Shown: piece by piece, positions 42,691 to 51,266 of the stretch | Layout: every line of letters begins with the position of its first letter | Numbering within the stretch: the stretch's first letter is position 1 | NCBI GenBank assembly: GCA_030728245.1 | Contig: JANQZX010000131.1 | Coordinates: 1-60,984 of the forward strand | DNA: 60,984 nt | Direction: 5' to 3' | From: Saprospiraceae bacterium | GTDB taxonomy: Bacteria > Bacteroidota > Bacteroidia > Chitinophagales > Saprospiraceae | Notes under the pieces: generated by a model | What the model saw: the letters and a program-made list of their open reading frames with translations, nothing else | Told to the model about the DNA's origin: nothing | Database searches by the model: none | Translations under genes and position numbers: made by a program

Positions 42691-43734
42691 TTATTTACGC
42701 AAGGAACGGATCTTAATTTTTTTTCCATTTAGTTTCAATTTTGTACCTATGGTTGGTTCTTCCTTTTCGAAAAGTCTGTTTCTCTTGCGTAGAGGCTCTG
42801 TTTGAATGGCATAATAGTCTGCAATACGTTGTAATGTCTCATTGGCCTGAACGATATGCCATTTTTGCTCACCATGAAATTCTTTTCTTTTTGGTTCAAG
42901 AAAAATGCGTTGCTTTTCCGAAAGCTGATCTGATGACTTATTCGATAAGGGAGGATTAAATTTAGGGAGTTTTTTTAGAGGAATATCATACATTTTTGCA
43001 ATGTCAGTAAGTTTTATTCCTGGTTTTGCATAAACAAATCGAACCTCGTTCATTACCCAAACGCCCGTTTGGGAATTGTCAACGACAGCGGTTGTTTTTA
43101 CAGTTTCCTTTTGGAAGATTTTTTCACTTTTTGTAGTTTCAGCCTGAACCTCAAAGGTGAGTTCTACCGGCGGTTTTTGAACCGGCTGTATTTTATGAAG
43201 TTCAAATTTTTCAATAATGGAAATAAGTTTGTCGCCATAAGCTGGATCGGTAGCGTAGCCCGCCTTTTTAAGACCATGGGCCCAGCCTTTATAGTCTTCA
43301 GGGGCTAAGGTAAACAAATTACTATATCTTGGTCTTTGTGTAAGCCAAAGAGAATGAGCGTGATAACTTTCTTCAGGGGAAGAAAATTTACGAAAACAAG
43401 AGGGAATTAACCTGCCTTTATCATCACGGTCGTCATCTTCTTTAAAGTAGGTTAAACCAGTCCAGTCATTGTGACATTTCATACCAAAATGATTGTTTGC
43501 CTCGGTGGCGAGCGTACTAAATCCCGCATTTGATTCCAACAACCCCTGTGCAAGTTTTATCGCTGCGGGAATGCCTGTAAGTTCCATTTCTTTCAAGGCT
43601 ATCCACCTGAATTGTTCTATGTATTTCTTTTTTACGTCAATATCCCCTTGAGCTATTCCGAGAGATGAAATAATAACAGTAAAAAAGAGAGAGAGTAAAC
43701 ATTTTTCTATCCTGCATAAGTTGACTGCAGCCAT
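42691..43734 (-). CDS. LysM-containing glucosaminidase (peptidoglycan hydrolase)
   Basis: A 347-aa protein if it begins at MAAVNLCRIEKCLLSLFF (43734); the open frame continues 69 codons upstream, but that part overlaps the neighbour and hides the signal peptide. A glucosaminidase (FlgJ-type) domain spans about 30-180, with GLLESNAGFSTLATEANNHF (catalytic Glu) and GYATDPAYGDKLISIIEKFE. A C-terminal LysM (WHIVQANETLQRIADYYAIQ) is preceded by a second, weaker LysM-like segment (FVYAKPGIKLTDIAKMYDIP). It hydrolyses the glycan backbone of peptidoglycan in the periplasm. Confidence 0.9.
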   Translation of the reverse strand: MAAVNLCRIEKCLLSLFFTVIISSLGIAQGDIDVKKKYIEQFRWIALKEMELTGIPAAIKLAQGLLESNAGFSTLATEANNHFGMKCHNDWTGLTYFKEDDDRDDKGRLIPSCFRKFSSPEESYHAHSLWLTQRPRYSNLFTLAPEDYKGWAHGLKKAGYATDPAYGDKLISIIEKFELHKIQPVQKPPVELTFEVQAETTKSEKIFQKETVKTTAVVDNSQTGVWVMNEVRFVYAKPGIKLTDIAKMYDIPLKKLPKFNPPLSNKSSDQLSEKQRIFLEPKRKEFHGEQKWHIVQANETLQRIADYYAIQTEPLRKRNRLFEKEEPTIGTKLKLNGKKIKIRSLRK

Positions 43735-43909
43735 TCTGTTTGGGCTGATAAAATTGATTTCAGCCAACTTAAATATATAATATTTCATGTGTTTATAAAT
43801 CGTTCTCATCCTTTTCGGTTCCATCCAAAAGTTCATTAAGAACGCAAAGATATCATTTTTGATATTTGATGCCCAGGCATTTTGTGTGGAGAAACGAAGC
43901 ATCGCATCA

Positions 43910-44962
43910 TTACGGGACGGCCAATTTTCCACGATCGCCAAATGCCAGGACTAATTTATCTAAATGGGCGAAGCGAGGGTCATTGGTGATACCTTTTGCG
44001 TAACGGGCATATATTTGTTGTATTATGGTAGCTACTTTGAAACAGCCAAAGGCAAAATAAAAGGCACTGTCCGTGTTGTTTCTACCACTTAACTGAATAT
44101 AATAATCCCATATTTCCTGCCTCGTTTTGTTGCCAGGAAGCCAGGTTAAATTGGCGAAACTTTTTACAAGAGGATTCATTTCAGTTGCCTCGAACCAATA
44201 AGCTAAAGAGGTGCCCAGATCCATCAATGGATCTCCAATGGTACACATTTCCCAATCTAAAACGGCTAATATTTCAGCGGGATTGGATTCATTGAGAACG
44301 AGATTGTCAAATTTGTAGTCATTGTGAATCAGGGAAATATCGTTGGTTGAAGGCATAGACAATGGCAGGTATTCCATCAGGAAATGCATGCTGGGAATAT
44401 GAAAAGTTTCTGCATTGCGATATCGGTCTATCCAACCAGAAACTTGCCTTTGCACATAACCTTCGGGTTTGCCTAAAGTGGATATATTAGGTTGAGTGCA
44501 ATCGATGGCATGTAAATCGACCAGATTTTTCACAAAGGAATCCGATAGTGAAGCCATTGTTTTTTCGTCTAAAGAGATTGACGCAGGAAGCGCATTCCTT
44601 AAAATGAGTCCTTCCACTTTTTCCATTAGGTAAAAGGGAGCACCTATTATGGTTGTGTCAGAGCAAAAATGGATGGGTTTGGGTATTTTATGAAATAAGG
44701 GATAAAGCAAGGAAAGAACCTTGAATTCCCTCGACATGTCATGTGCGCTTTGAATATTTGCACCAATGGGTGGGCGGCGAAGCACCAAGGCACCTATGTT
44801 TGTTTCCAGCAAGTAAGTTAAATTTGAATATCCACCTTGAAACTGTTTTACATGATGTATGGTGTGAATATCATCGAGGACCGTTTTCAGGTAATCGAGC
44901 AGTTCAGGAATGGGTAATTCCTCGCCTTTTCTTGGGTTATTTAAAATATCAGCCATAAACAT
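43910..44962 (-). CDS. APH-family kinase of ACAD10/11 (LvaA) type
   Basis: A 350-aa cytosolic protein with a phosphotransferase fold. The N-lobe segment is VKQFQGGYSNLTYLLETNIG. The catalytic loop reads SLIHNDYKFDNLVL (HxDxxxxN) and the metal-binding motif reads AVLDWEMCTIGDPLMDLGTS. These are the signatures of the ACAD10/ACAD11 kinase domain and of bacterial LvaA, which phosphorylate 4-hydroxyacyl-CoA. The ATG overlaps the stop of the acyl-CoA dehydrogenase gene (TAATG), so the two are coupled. The exact substrate is not proven. Confidence 0.85.
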   Translation of the reverse strand: MFMADILNNPRKGEELPIPELLDYLKTVLDDIHTIHHVKQFQGGYSNLTYLLETNIGALVLRRPPIGANIQSAHDMSREFKVLSLLYPLFHKIPKPIHFCSDTTIIGAPFYLMEKVEGLILRNALPASISLDEKTMASLSDSFVKNLVDLHAIDCTQPNISTLGKPEGYVQRQVSGWIDRYRNAETFHIPSMHFLMEYLPLSMPSTNDISLIHNDYKFDNLVLNESNPAEILAVLDWEMCTIGDPLMDLGTSLAYWFEATEMNPLVKSFANLTWLPGNKTRQEIWDYYIQLSGRNNTDSAFYFAFGCFKVATIIQQIYARYAKGITNDPRFAHLDKLVLAFGDRGKLAVP

Positions 44963-46185
44963 TAATCATTATGTACCTTTAAACCATATTGTTGTAAAAT
45001 TTTTCGTGCCAACGAAGCCTTGTGTACTTCATCTGGACCGTCGTAGATGCGTGCCCCTCTTTCTTCCCTATAATATAAAGCCAGAATGGTGTCATCGGTC
45101 ACGCCGAGTGCTCCGTGAACCTGAATGGCACGATCCAGCACTTTATGTAAAATGCCAGCTACAAAAAATTTGATGGTTGATATTTCTAATGCTGCTGCTT
45201 TTTGACCTAAAGTATCCATTTTATTAGCTGCATTTAAAACCATTAATCGGGCCGCATTAATCTCAGCCCTGCTATCGGCAATCATTTCCTGAACCATTTG
45301 TTTTTCACCAAGAAATGATTTTAAGCCCGTTTTTCGGGTGGCAGCCCGCTGGCACATGAGATCAAAGGCTCTTTCACAAATACCAATCCACCGCATGCAG
45401 TGGTGAATCCTACCTGGACCAAGTCTTTCCTGAGCAAGTTTAAAGCCTTGATTTTCAGGTCCAATTAAATCACTTTCCGGTATTTTTACGTTATCATAAA
45501 TGATTTCACTATGACTAGCCCACCCTGTCCCAGCATGTCCCATAATGGGAATATTTCGAACCAGATTAAATCCAGGGGCATTGGTGGGCGACAGTAACAT
45601 ACTGGCTCTTTGATAAGGATTTTCAGCGTCAGGATTGGTTACTGCCATTACGATAGCAAAAGAAGCACCGTCGGCGGAAGAAGTGAACCATTTTCTGCCG
45701 TTAATAATATAATATCCATTTTCTTTCTTTGCCTGGGTATTCAACAGAATAGGGTTTGACCCTGCGTTATCGGGCTCGGTCATTGAAAAGCAGGAACGAA
45801 TTTCACCGTTTAACAAAGGAAATAAGTATTTTTCCTTCTGTTCGTCATTGGCATATTGCAGTAAAAGTTCGATGTTTCCAGCATCGGGAGCCTGACAATT
45901 GCATGCAAAATGTCCAAAAAATGATCCGCCAAGAACTTCACTTATCTGCGCCACTTCCATTAAAGAATAACCAGGTCCACCGTGATTTTTAGAAAGATAA
46001 GGATTCCAGGCGCCTATTTCTTTTAGGAAATCTCTATGTGTTCTTATTTCTTTTTCAACCTCTGACCAGGGCATTTTCAGCCAATTTTGCTCATGAGGAA
46101 TAATTTCCTTTTTCAGGAAATCTTTCAGGTTGACAAGTAAATCATTCAGTTGATTATTTTCTGGAAGAGAAGAAATCGTATTCAT
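44962..46185 (-). CDS. Acyl-CoA dehydrogenase, ACAD10/11-like
   Basis: A 407-aa flavoenzyme beginning at MNTISSLPENN (46185); an earlier in-frame start would run back past the divergent rsmG promoter. FAD/substrate motifs are present: CFSMTEPDNAGSNP, YYIINGRKWFTSSADGASFA, PIMGHAGTGWASHSEIIYDN and the C-terminal AIQVHGALGVTDDTILALYY, with REERGARIYDGPDEVHKASL. The catalytic-base position is not certain by eye. It is coupled to the APH kinase gene, the same two activities that animals fuse in ACAD11, which points to a hydroxy fatty acyl-CoA route. Confidence 0.92.
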   Translation of the reverse strand: MNTISSLPENNQLNDLLVNLKDFLKKEIIPHEQNWLKMPWSEVEKEIRTHRDFLKEIGAWNPYLSKNHGGPGYSLMEVAQISEVLGGSFFGHFACNCQAPDAGNIELLLQYANDEQKEKYLFPLLNGEIRSCFSMTEPDNAGSNPILLNTQAKKENGYYIINGRKWFTSSADGASFAIVMAVTNPDAENPYQRASMLLSPTNAPGFNLVRNIPIMGHAGTGWASHSEIIYDNVKIPESDLIGPENQGFKLAQERLGPGRIHHCMRWIGICERAFDLMCQRAATRKTGLKSFLGEKQMVQEMIADSRAEINAARLMVLNAANKMDTLGQKAAALEISTIKFFVAGILHKVLDRAIQVHGALGVTDDTILALYYREERGARIYDGPDEVHKASLARKILQQYGLKVHND

Positions 46186-46230
46186 AACCAATAGTTCTGT
46201 TAATATGGATAAAGTATGGATGGAAGATAG

Positions 46231-46238
46231 TAATTTCG
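46231..46238 (+). promoter_or_regulatory. -7 promoter box of rsmG
   Basis: TAATTTCG differs from TAnnTTTG at one base and lies 30 bp before the ATG at 46269. The same TAATTTCG occurs 18 bp before the AraC-type gene (57158-57165), so it may be an accepted variant in this genome. It supports the 46269 start over the TTG at 46248. Confidence 0.4.
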
Positions 46239-46268
46239 CGCTAATTATTGAAAACGATAGAAATAAAC

Positions 46269-46892
46269 ATGGAGGTAATACATAAATATTTTCCAAGACT
46301 TACAGAAAATCAGCGGAGTCAATTTGCGCAAATTCCTGATTTATATGCTGATTGGAATAGTAAAATCAACGTAATATCCAGAAAGGATATTTCAGAAATT
46401 ATGACTCACCATGTTTTACATTCATTAGCTATTGCAAAATACATCCAATTTAAACCAGAAGCAAAAGTATTGGATCTTGGTACTGGAGGTGGTTTTCCCG
46501 GCATTCCTTTAGCCATTTTTTTTCCAGAGACCCAATTCATTCTGATGGATGGGACGGGAAAAAAAATTCAAGTGGTTCAGGCAGTTGCCGATGCCTTGGG
46601 ACTGGACAATGTAACTGCCATTCATGGACGTGCGGAAGAAAGTAAATCAAAGGTTGATTTTGTGGTGAGCCGTGCCGTTGCACCCCTGGGTCAATTGGCC
46701 GAATGGTGTATGCATCTCATAAAAAAGGAAAGTGTACATGCCGTTCCAAACGGTATGTTTGCCCTTAAAGGGGGACAACTAAATGGAGAGATAAAGGATC
46801 TGCCCAGACATTTAATTACAGAAAAGCACCCACTAAGTAATTACTTTAAGGAAGCATATTTTGAGGAAAAATATTTGCTTTTTGTTCAATAA
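46269..46892 (+). CDS. rsmG: 16S rRNA (guanine-527-N7)-methyltransferase
   Basis: A 207-aa SAM-dependent enzyme that methylates G527 of 16S rRNA; its loss gives low-level streptomycin resistance. It opens MEVIHKYFPRLTENQRSQFA, carries DWNSKINVISRKDI, the SAM-binding VLDLGTGGGFPGIPLAI, and the FVVSRAVAPLGQLAEWCMHL segment. Length is normal for RsmG. It is divergent from the acyl-CoA dehydrogenase gene and convergent with the DUF1801-type gene. Confidence 0.95.
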   Translation: MEVIHKYFPRLTENQRSQFAQIPDLYADWNSKINVISRKDISEIMTHHVLHSLAIAKYIQFKPEAKVLDLGTGGGFPGIPLAIFFPETQFILMDGTGKKIQVVQAVADALGLDNVTAIHGRAEESKSKVDFVVSRAVAPLGQLAEWCMHLIKKESVHAVPNGMFALKGGQLNGEIKDLPRHLITEKHPLSNYFKEAYFEEKYLLFVQ

Positions 46893-46923
46893 CCTGCATT
46901 CGTAGGAGTTATTAGCGAGGTAT

Positions 46924-47544
46924 CTAGTCATGCATACCTTTGCCATTGAAGATAGCAGGTAAACATTTCTCAATCCTGGATTCCCTGGTTTTCGATTGTT
47001 TTGGTGCGGCGAAATGAAGGAGGTATCCTCTTTGCCTTCCAGGAGTCAAAGCGTAAAAAGCTTCTTTAAACGCTTCATTTTCCTCGAATTTTTGTTGGAG
47101 CTCAGTAGGTACGGGGTAATCAGATGTCTTTTTTAGCTCAATTCTCAATCCGGCATTTTCTATTTCCACGGCTTCAAATATATATTCCTTCAAGGTATCT
47201 TGGATGGCTAATATTTGATTGGGATGAGTGAATTTAATAATTCGGCCACCCTGAACATTTTCACCTTGTGAGATTAATATTTTTTTTGGGTCATTTAATA
47301 AGGCACCTTTAAAAAAACTGATAATACAACTATCCTTAAATGCGCTAATCATAATAACATTATGATTTTGGTGGGTGTAACAGGGTTGTCCCCATTTGCA
47401 TTCTTCAGTTAAACCACATTCCAATACAATATTTCTTAAAAGTTCTAACTCTTTAGCCCACGTATGGACCTTACATTCCGGGGTTCCACCCAGAGAACAC
47501 CGTCCACAACCTTCTAAAAAATAAGTTTCTACATCCCGTGTCAT
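46924..47544 (-). CDS. DUF1801 plus YdeI/OmdA-like two-domain protein
   Basis: A 206-aa cytosolic protein. The N-terminal region (about 25-130) is a DUF1801 domain (CGLTEECKWGQPCYTHQNHN, SCIISFFKGALLNDP). The C-terminal part (about 150-206) is the YdeI/OmpD-associated helical tail (FKEAFYALTPGRQRGYLLHF, AAPKQSKTRESRIEKCLPAI). The family is linked to bacteriocin resistance by annotation only. Its first Cys-rich stretch (GCGRCSLGGTPECKVHTW) could bind metal. It overlaps the permease stop by 4 bp. Confidence 0.82.
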   Translation of the reverse strand: MTRDVETYFLEGCGRCSLGGTPECKVHTWAKELELLRNIVLECGLTEECKWGQPCYTHQNHNVIMISAFKDSCIISFFKGALLNDPKKILISQGENVQGGRIIKFTHPNQILAIQDTLKEYIFEAVEIENAGLRIELKKTSDYPVPTELQQKFEENEAFKEAFYALTPGRQRGYLLHFAAPKQSKTRESRIEKCLPAIFNGKGMHD

Positions 47545-48854
47545 TTTTGAAAATATTTTAATTTAAAGTGACCCCAATAAAAAGTGGCCATACCAATGAG
47601 TAGATTAATCATTCCCGCCAGGGATTCCCAGGGTTTATCATAGAGCGTAAAAATAATCATCCAAAGGGTTAATAACACAAAAATAATTTGAAAAAATGGG
47701 TACCAGGGACTTTTAAATCCCATATCCTCTTTATGTTCAGGTTGTTTTCTTATTTTATAGATACCAATGACCACCAGCATGGATGAAAGAGAAATTAGAA
47801 TACCACAATAGACTAATATTTGTTCGAAAGTACCAGTTAAAATCAACAAACTACTGATACCAAATTGTAGCCATAAAGCTCTGACAGGCAAATTGTTCGA
47901 CTGCATTTTAAATAAAGAAAGGAAAGAATGGTCATTTGCCATACTGGCAGTTATTCTGGCTCCTACCCAAACCATAGCACTGACACTTGAAATAAGAGAT
48001 ATAGAAAGGGCTAAGCCGAAAAGATTACCGACGGTTTTGCCAAACATTTTCTGTGCGGCCAAAGCAGCTACATTTAACTGGTCTTCCATTTCTCCTAAGG
48101 TCAAATGTTTTAAAAATATATACTGCAAAAAGGTATATAAAATGGTGACTATAATGGTACCTCCAATAAGTACGATAGGTAGCGATTTTGATGGATTTTC
48201 AAATTCGTTGGTAATGTAGGCAGCTGCATTCCAGCCTGAATAAGAATAAACGACATAAATAAGGGCAATGGCGAAGGCGGGAGATATGAGTTCTGTTAAA
48301 TAAGAAGCCTCGGTTGCATTTGTTCCAGATGTTATGCCAGGTAAAAAGGCACCTATAACAATGAGAAATAAAATCAGGAGCATTTTAATTACCGTGCTTG
48401 AGTTTTGAAATATAGCGCTGGTTTTTAAATTTCGGGTATGAATAAAAGTTATGATGCCTATAACTACAATGGCTGCCCATCTTGGATTGACTGACAAGTA
48501 AGGAAAATAGGAAATCAGAGCCATCGCCGAAAGGGCTATCGGTGCTGTAAATCCGACGGTTAAAGAAATCCAACCAGATAAATAACCAATCAGGGGGTTA
48601 TATAATTGAGATAGAAAAGCGTATTCACCGCCCGATTTCTTGATGCTGGAACCTACCTCTGCGTAGCTGAAAGCACCTGATAAAGCAATGACACCCCCTA
48701 ACATCCACAGCGTGAGAATGGTACTGGTCTGATGGAGGCTTTTTACTTGAAAACCAAGACTGGTGAAAGCTCCGGTTCCGATCATATTGGCCAGAACAAT
48801 GGCTAGTCCGGTTAAGGTCGTTATTTTGTACTGATTCGTTTTATTTTGGCTCAA
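47541..48854 (-). CDS. APC-family amino acid permease
   Basis: A 437-aa inner-membrane transporter of 12 helices in the amino acid-polyamine-organocation superfamily. The helix 1 unwound segment is LANMIGTGAFTSLGFQ, and the helix 6 region is VVYSYSGWNAAAYITNEFEN, which are the substrate-binding elements of LAT-like and APC members. The substrate cannot be assigned. It is translated into the DUF1801-type gene by a 4-bp overlap. Confidence 0.88.
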   Translation of the reverse strand: MSQNKTNQYKITTLTGLAIVLANMIGTGAFTSLGFQVKSLHQTSTILTLWMLGGVIALSGAFSYAEVGSSIKKSGGEYAFLSQLYNPLIGYLSGWISLTVGFTAPIALSAMALISYFPYLSVNPRWAAIVVIGIITFIHTRNLKTSAIFQNSSTVIKMLLILFLIVIGAFLPGITSGTNATEASYLTELISPAFAIALIYVVYSYSGWNAAAYITNEFENPSKSLPIVLIGGTIIVTILYTFLQYIFLKHLTLGEMEDQLNVAALAAQKMFGKTVGNLFGLALSISLISSVSAMVWVGARITASMANDHSFLSLFKMQSNNLPVRALWLQFGISSLLILTGTFEQILVYCGILISLSSMLVVIGIYKIRKQPEHKEDMGFKSPWYPFFQIIFVLLTLWMIIFTLYDKPWESLAGMINLLIGMATFYWGHFKLKYFQK

Positions 48855-48983
48855 ACAGATAGATTAAAGGGAAATGAGGGAAATAAAAGCTCATGTAAAT
48901 TTAACTTAAAATATAAGACGCTTCATACAACAAGGACATGTTTAGTTACAAATTGGCTTTGTAATTACTTTAAATTTCGTTAT

Positions 48984-49000
48984 ATTGGTTAAAAACCAAT
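48984..49000 (+). promoter_or_regulatory. Perfect inverted repeat before the serine hydrolase gene
   Basis: ATTGGTT (48984-48990), AAA, AACCAAT (48994-49000) is a perfect 17-bp palindrome ending 6 bp before the ATG at 49007. It could be an operator or a 5' hairpin that covers the ribosome-binding region. TAAATTTC at 48971-48978 may be the -7 box. Confidence 0.45.
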
Positions 49001-49006
49001 GCCAAT

Positions 49007-50110
49007 ATGAAATTTTCCACTTGTTCTTTGCCCCTTTATTTTCTTCTGATATCCCTTTTATCATGTGAACCTTCATCAGAATGGCAACAAATAAGCAATC
49101 AGTTAGATACCTATTTTCAAAAGGAATTCCCGGCGGACCAACCTGGCGGAGCTATTTTGGTGATGAAAAATGGGAAGGTTTTATTTGAAAAGGGTTATGG
49201 CCTCGCAGATCTAAATACAAAAGAGCAAATTACCGCAAATACGTCTTTCAACACAGGGTCCATTTCAAAAACCTTTGTTATGAATGGGATTATGATATTG
49301 GAAGAAGAGGGAAAACTTTCTTTGGAGGATCCGCTGGAAAAGTATTTTCCAAATTTTAAAAATCCGGAAATAGGTCGAAAAGTAAAGATTGTTCATTTAT
49401 TGAACCATTCCTCCGGATTGATTGATAGTCGAAAGGTGCGATTGGATTCGGTATTTTATTTGACAGCAAAGGATGTTGAAAATTTTGCCCCAATTTTGGC
49501 TAATGATTCAACGGCTTTCGACGCTGGTTCCCGTTTTGAGTATTCTAATCCTGCGTTTAATGCTTTGGCACTCATCATTGAGCAAGTTACGGGAAGTAGG
49601 TGGCAAGATTTTATTATTCAGCGAATTTTTCAAACATCAGGTTTAAAGGATAGTAAAATTACAGATGGACCATATCCTCAAACCGGGGTTGCCCATGCTT
49701 ATGTTCTGGACAACGGCCAATTTAAGGAAGATGATTATGGGGAAGAACCAACTTTTCCTGCTGCGGGTAATGGTGGCGTCTGGAGTTCGGTTCGTGATTT
49801 ATACAGATATGAACAGGCATTACAAAAAGAAGTCTTTTTATCTGAAGATATTATAAAGAAAACAAGGACCATTTATCAACCAGAAAATTGGAACAGTTCT
49901 ATCCCTTCATTTATTGGTTATAGTTGGTTTATTGGAAATTTCAACGGAGAAAAAGTGATTTATCACACAGGAGATCAGGGAGGATTTATTGCCGATTATG
50001 TATGGATTCCATCAAAGAATATATTCTATACAATTTTGTGTAATACACCTAAGCCTACTGCACGGTATAGGAAATTTGTTTTGGAGAAAACATGGGGTCT
50101 TAGGGAATAA
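49007..50110 (+). CDS. Class C beta-lactamase-fold serine hydrolase, lipoprotein
   Basis: A 367-aa protein with a lipoprotein signal (PLYFLLISLLSC, Cys near residue 20) and a complete PF00144-type active site: GSISKTF (SxxK, nucleophile near residue 87), EYSNPAFNAL (YxN) and HTGDQGGF (HxG). Members are esterases, D-aminopeptidases or PBPs; true beta-lactamase activity should not be assumed. It lies anchored on the periplasmic side. Unlike the serine hydrolase at the left end, it has the canonical YSN motif. Confidence 0.9.
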   Translation: MKFSTCSLPLYFLLISLLSCEPSSEWQQISNQLDTYFQKEFPADQPGGAILVMKNGKVLFEKGYGLADLNTKEQITANTSFNTGSISKTFVMNGIMILEEEGKLSLEDPLEKYFPNFKNPEIGRKVKIVHLLNHSSGLIDSRKVRLDSVFYLTAKDVENFAPILANDSTAFDAGSRFEYSNPAFNALALIIEQVTGSRWQDFIIQRIFQTSGLKDSKITDGPYPQTGVAHAYVLDNGQFKEDDYGEEPTFPAAGNGGVWSSVRDLYRYEQALQKEVFLSEDIIKKTRTIYQPENWNSSIPSFIGYSWFIGNFNGEKVIYHTGDQGGFIADYVWIPSKNIFYTILCNTPKPTARYRKFVLEKTWGLRE

Positions 50111-50184
50111 AATTGTGTTGAACCTTAGTCAATTATGTACTAAAAACATAGTAAAAAGAGTATTTATCATGACATGCAGTATAT

Positions 50185-51042
50185 TTATTTGCTATTAGTT
50201 CCGGAGTTATTTTTTTTTCTGGTGTCTTTCAACACTTGCTTCCCATCACGGGCTAATTTACGTTGAACTTTTTTTACATCTTCCGCAGAGGGAAGATTTT
50301 CTGGCACAATACCTCTTTTAGTTAGCACGTCTCTGACAGCTATATTGTTATCAACATGCTCCATTTCAATCGGATTATGACCTTTTAAATTCTTGTTTTA
50401 AACGTTCAAACTTGTCATTTCCGCAGCTAGGTCTTTAGCTTTAATACTAATGGTAGGCAGAAAGTCTGCCACCGGCCTGCCATCAGGAACTTGCATTTTT
50501 TTCTTTAATTGTTGTGTAGTCAACCGAAACAAAGCCTGGTCACCTTTAGAGCGAATAGTTCCAAATCCTTTTTCATCAACACCTCGTTCAAATAAAACAC
50601 CGGATAACTGCTTTTCCGTTTGGCTTAGTTTTTCACGAGCTTTCACACGCTCATATTCTAATAATCGCTGCTCTACCAATTCAGCCCGACGGGTTTGCAC
50701 GGCAAAATAGTTCTGTGCAAAAGCGATTTCTTCCTTACGGCTATCGCCATTCTGAGCTATCAGGTAACAGGCATATCTTGAAAGAAGAATATCATCGATC
50801 TCTTTTTCAGCTCCAGAGCCAATTGGAACCATCTTCCTGACGTCAGGAAGATGGTCGGAAATCTGCTCACCTGCATTTTTGCAAGACTCCTTTGCTTTGT
50901 CTATAACCTTCTGGAAATTCTCCCATTTGGAATATCCCAACAAATGTTGGAGCTCCCTGGCACTCCAGCACTCAATTCCCTCATATTCAGAAGCTGTGGC
51001 TTCAAATTGAGCAAATAATTCTTTAATCTGTTCAGCTTTCAT
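50185..51042 (-). pseudogene. dinD: dinD interrupted by one in-frame stop
   Basis: The first 214 codons match DNA-damage-inducible protein D: YEGIECWSARELQHLLGYSK, WENFQKVIDKAKESCKNAGE, QISDHLPDVRKMVPIGSGAE and IRSKGDQALFRL. A TAA at 50398-50400 ends the frame after MTSLNV. The same frame then stays open for 70 codons (NKNLKGHNPIEMEHVDNNIA, VRDVLTKRGIVPENLPSAED, VKKVQRKLARDGKQ...) to a TAA at 50185-50187, which is the expected DinD C terminus. A single AAA-to-TAA change (or a sequencing error) explains it. The BRO-N/KilA-like N-terminal domain is intact, so a truncated product could persist. Confidence 0.85.
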
Positions 51043-51266
51043 AATTAAATTGGTTGATGTTTATTGAATTAATTCGAAAAGTTTATTTCAAATCAAATAT
51101 TCAAAACTATTCCTTCAATATACGACAAATAAAATGAATATGAGGTAAATATGATAATGCTACTAAATGATTAAGGTAAGTTGCTGTTGAAATAGGTTTC
51201 TACCTTTAACTTTTCTTTTCAGGGAAACAAAATGAACTTTTTTGTTATTATTATGAAAAACATGCC

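Noticed and set aside
47893-48219. 108-codon + strand open frame
   Set aside because: It lies inside the amino-acid permease on the opposite strand and has no signal, motif or promoter.
49007-50110. Antibiotic-resistance beta-lactamase
   Set aside because: The fold and SxxK/YxN/HxG motifs are shared by many esterases and peptidases; nothing specific for beta-lactam hydrolysis is visible.
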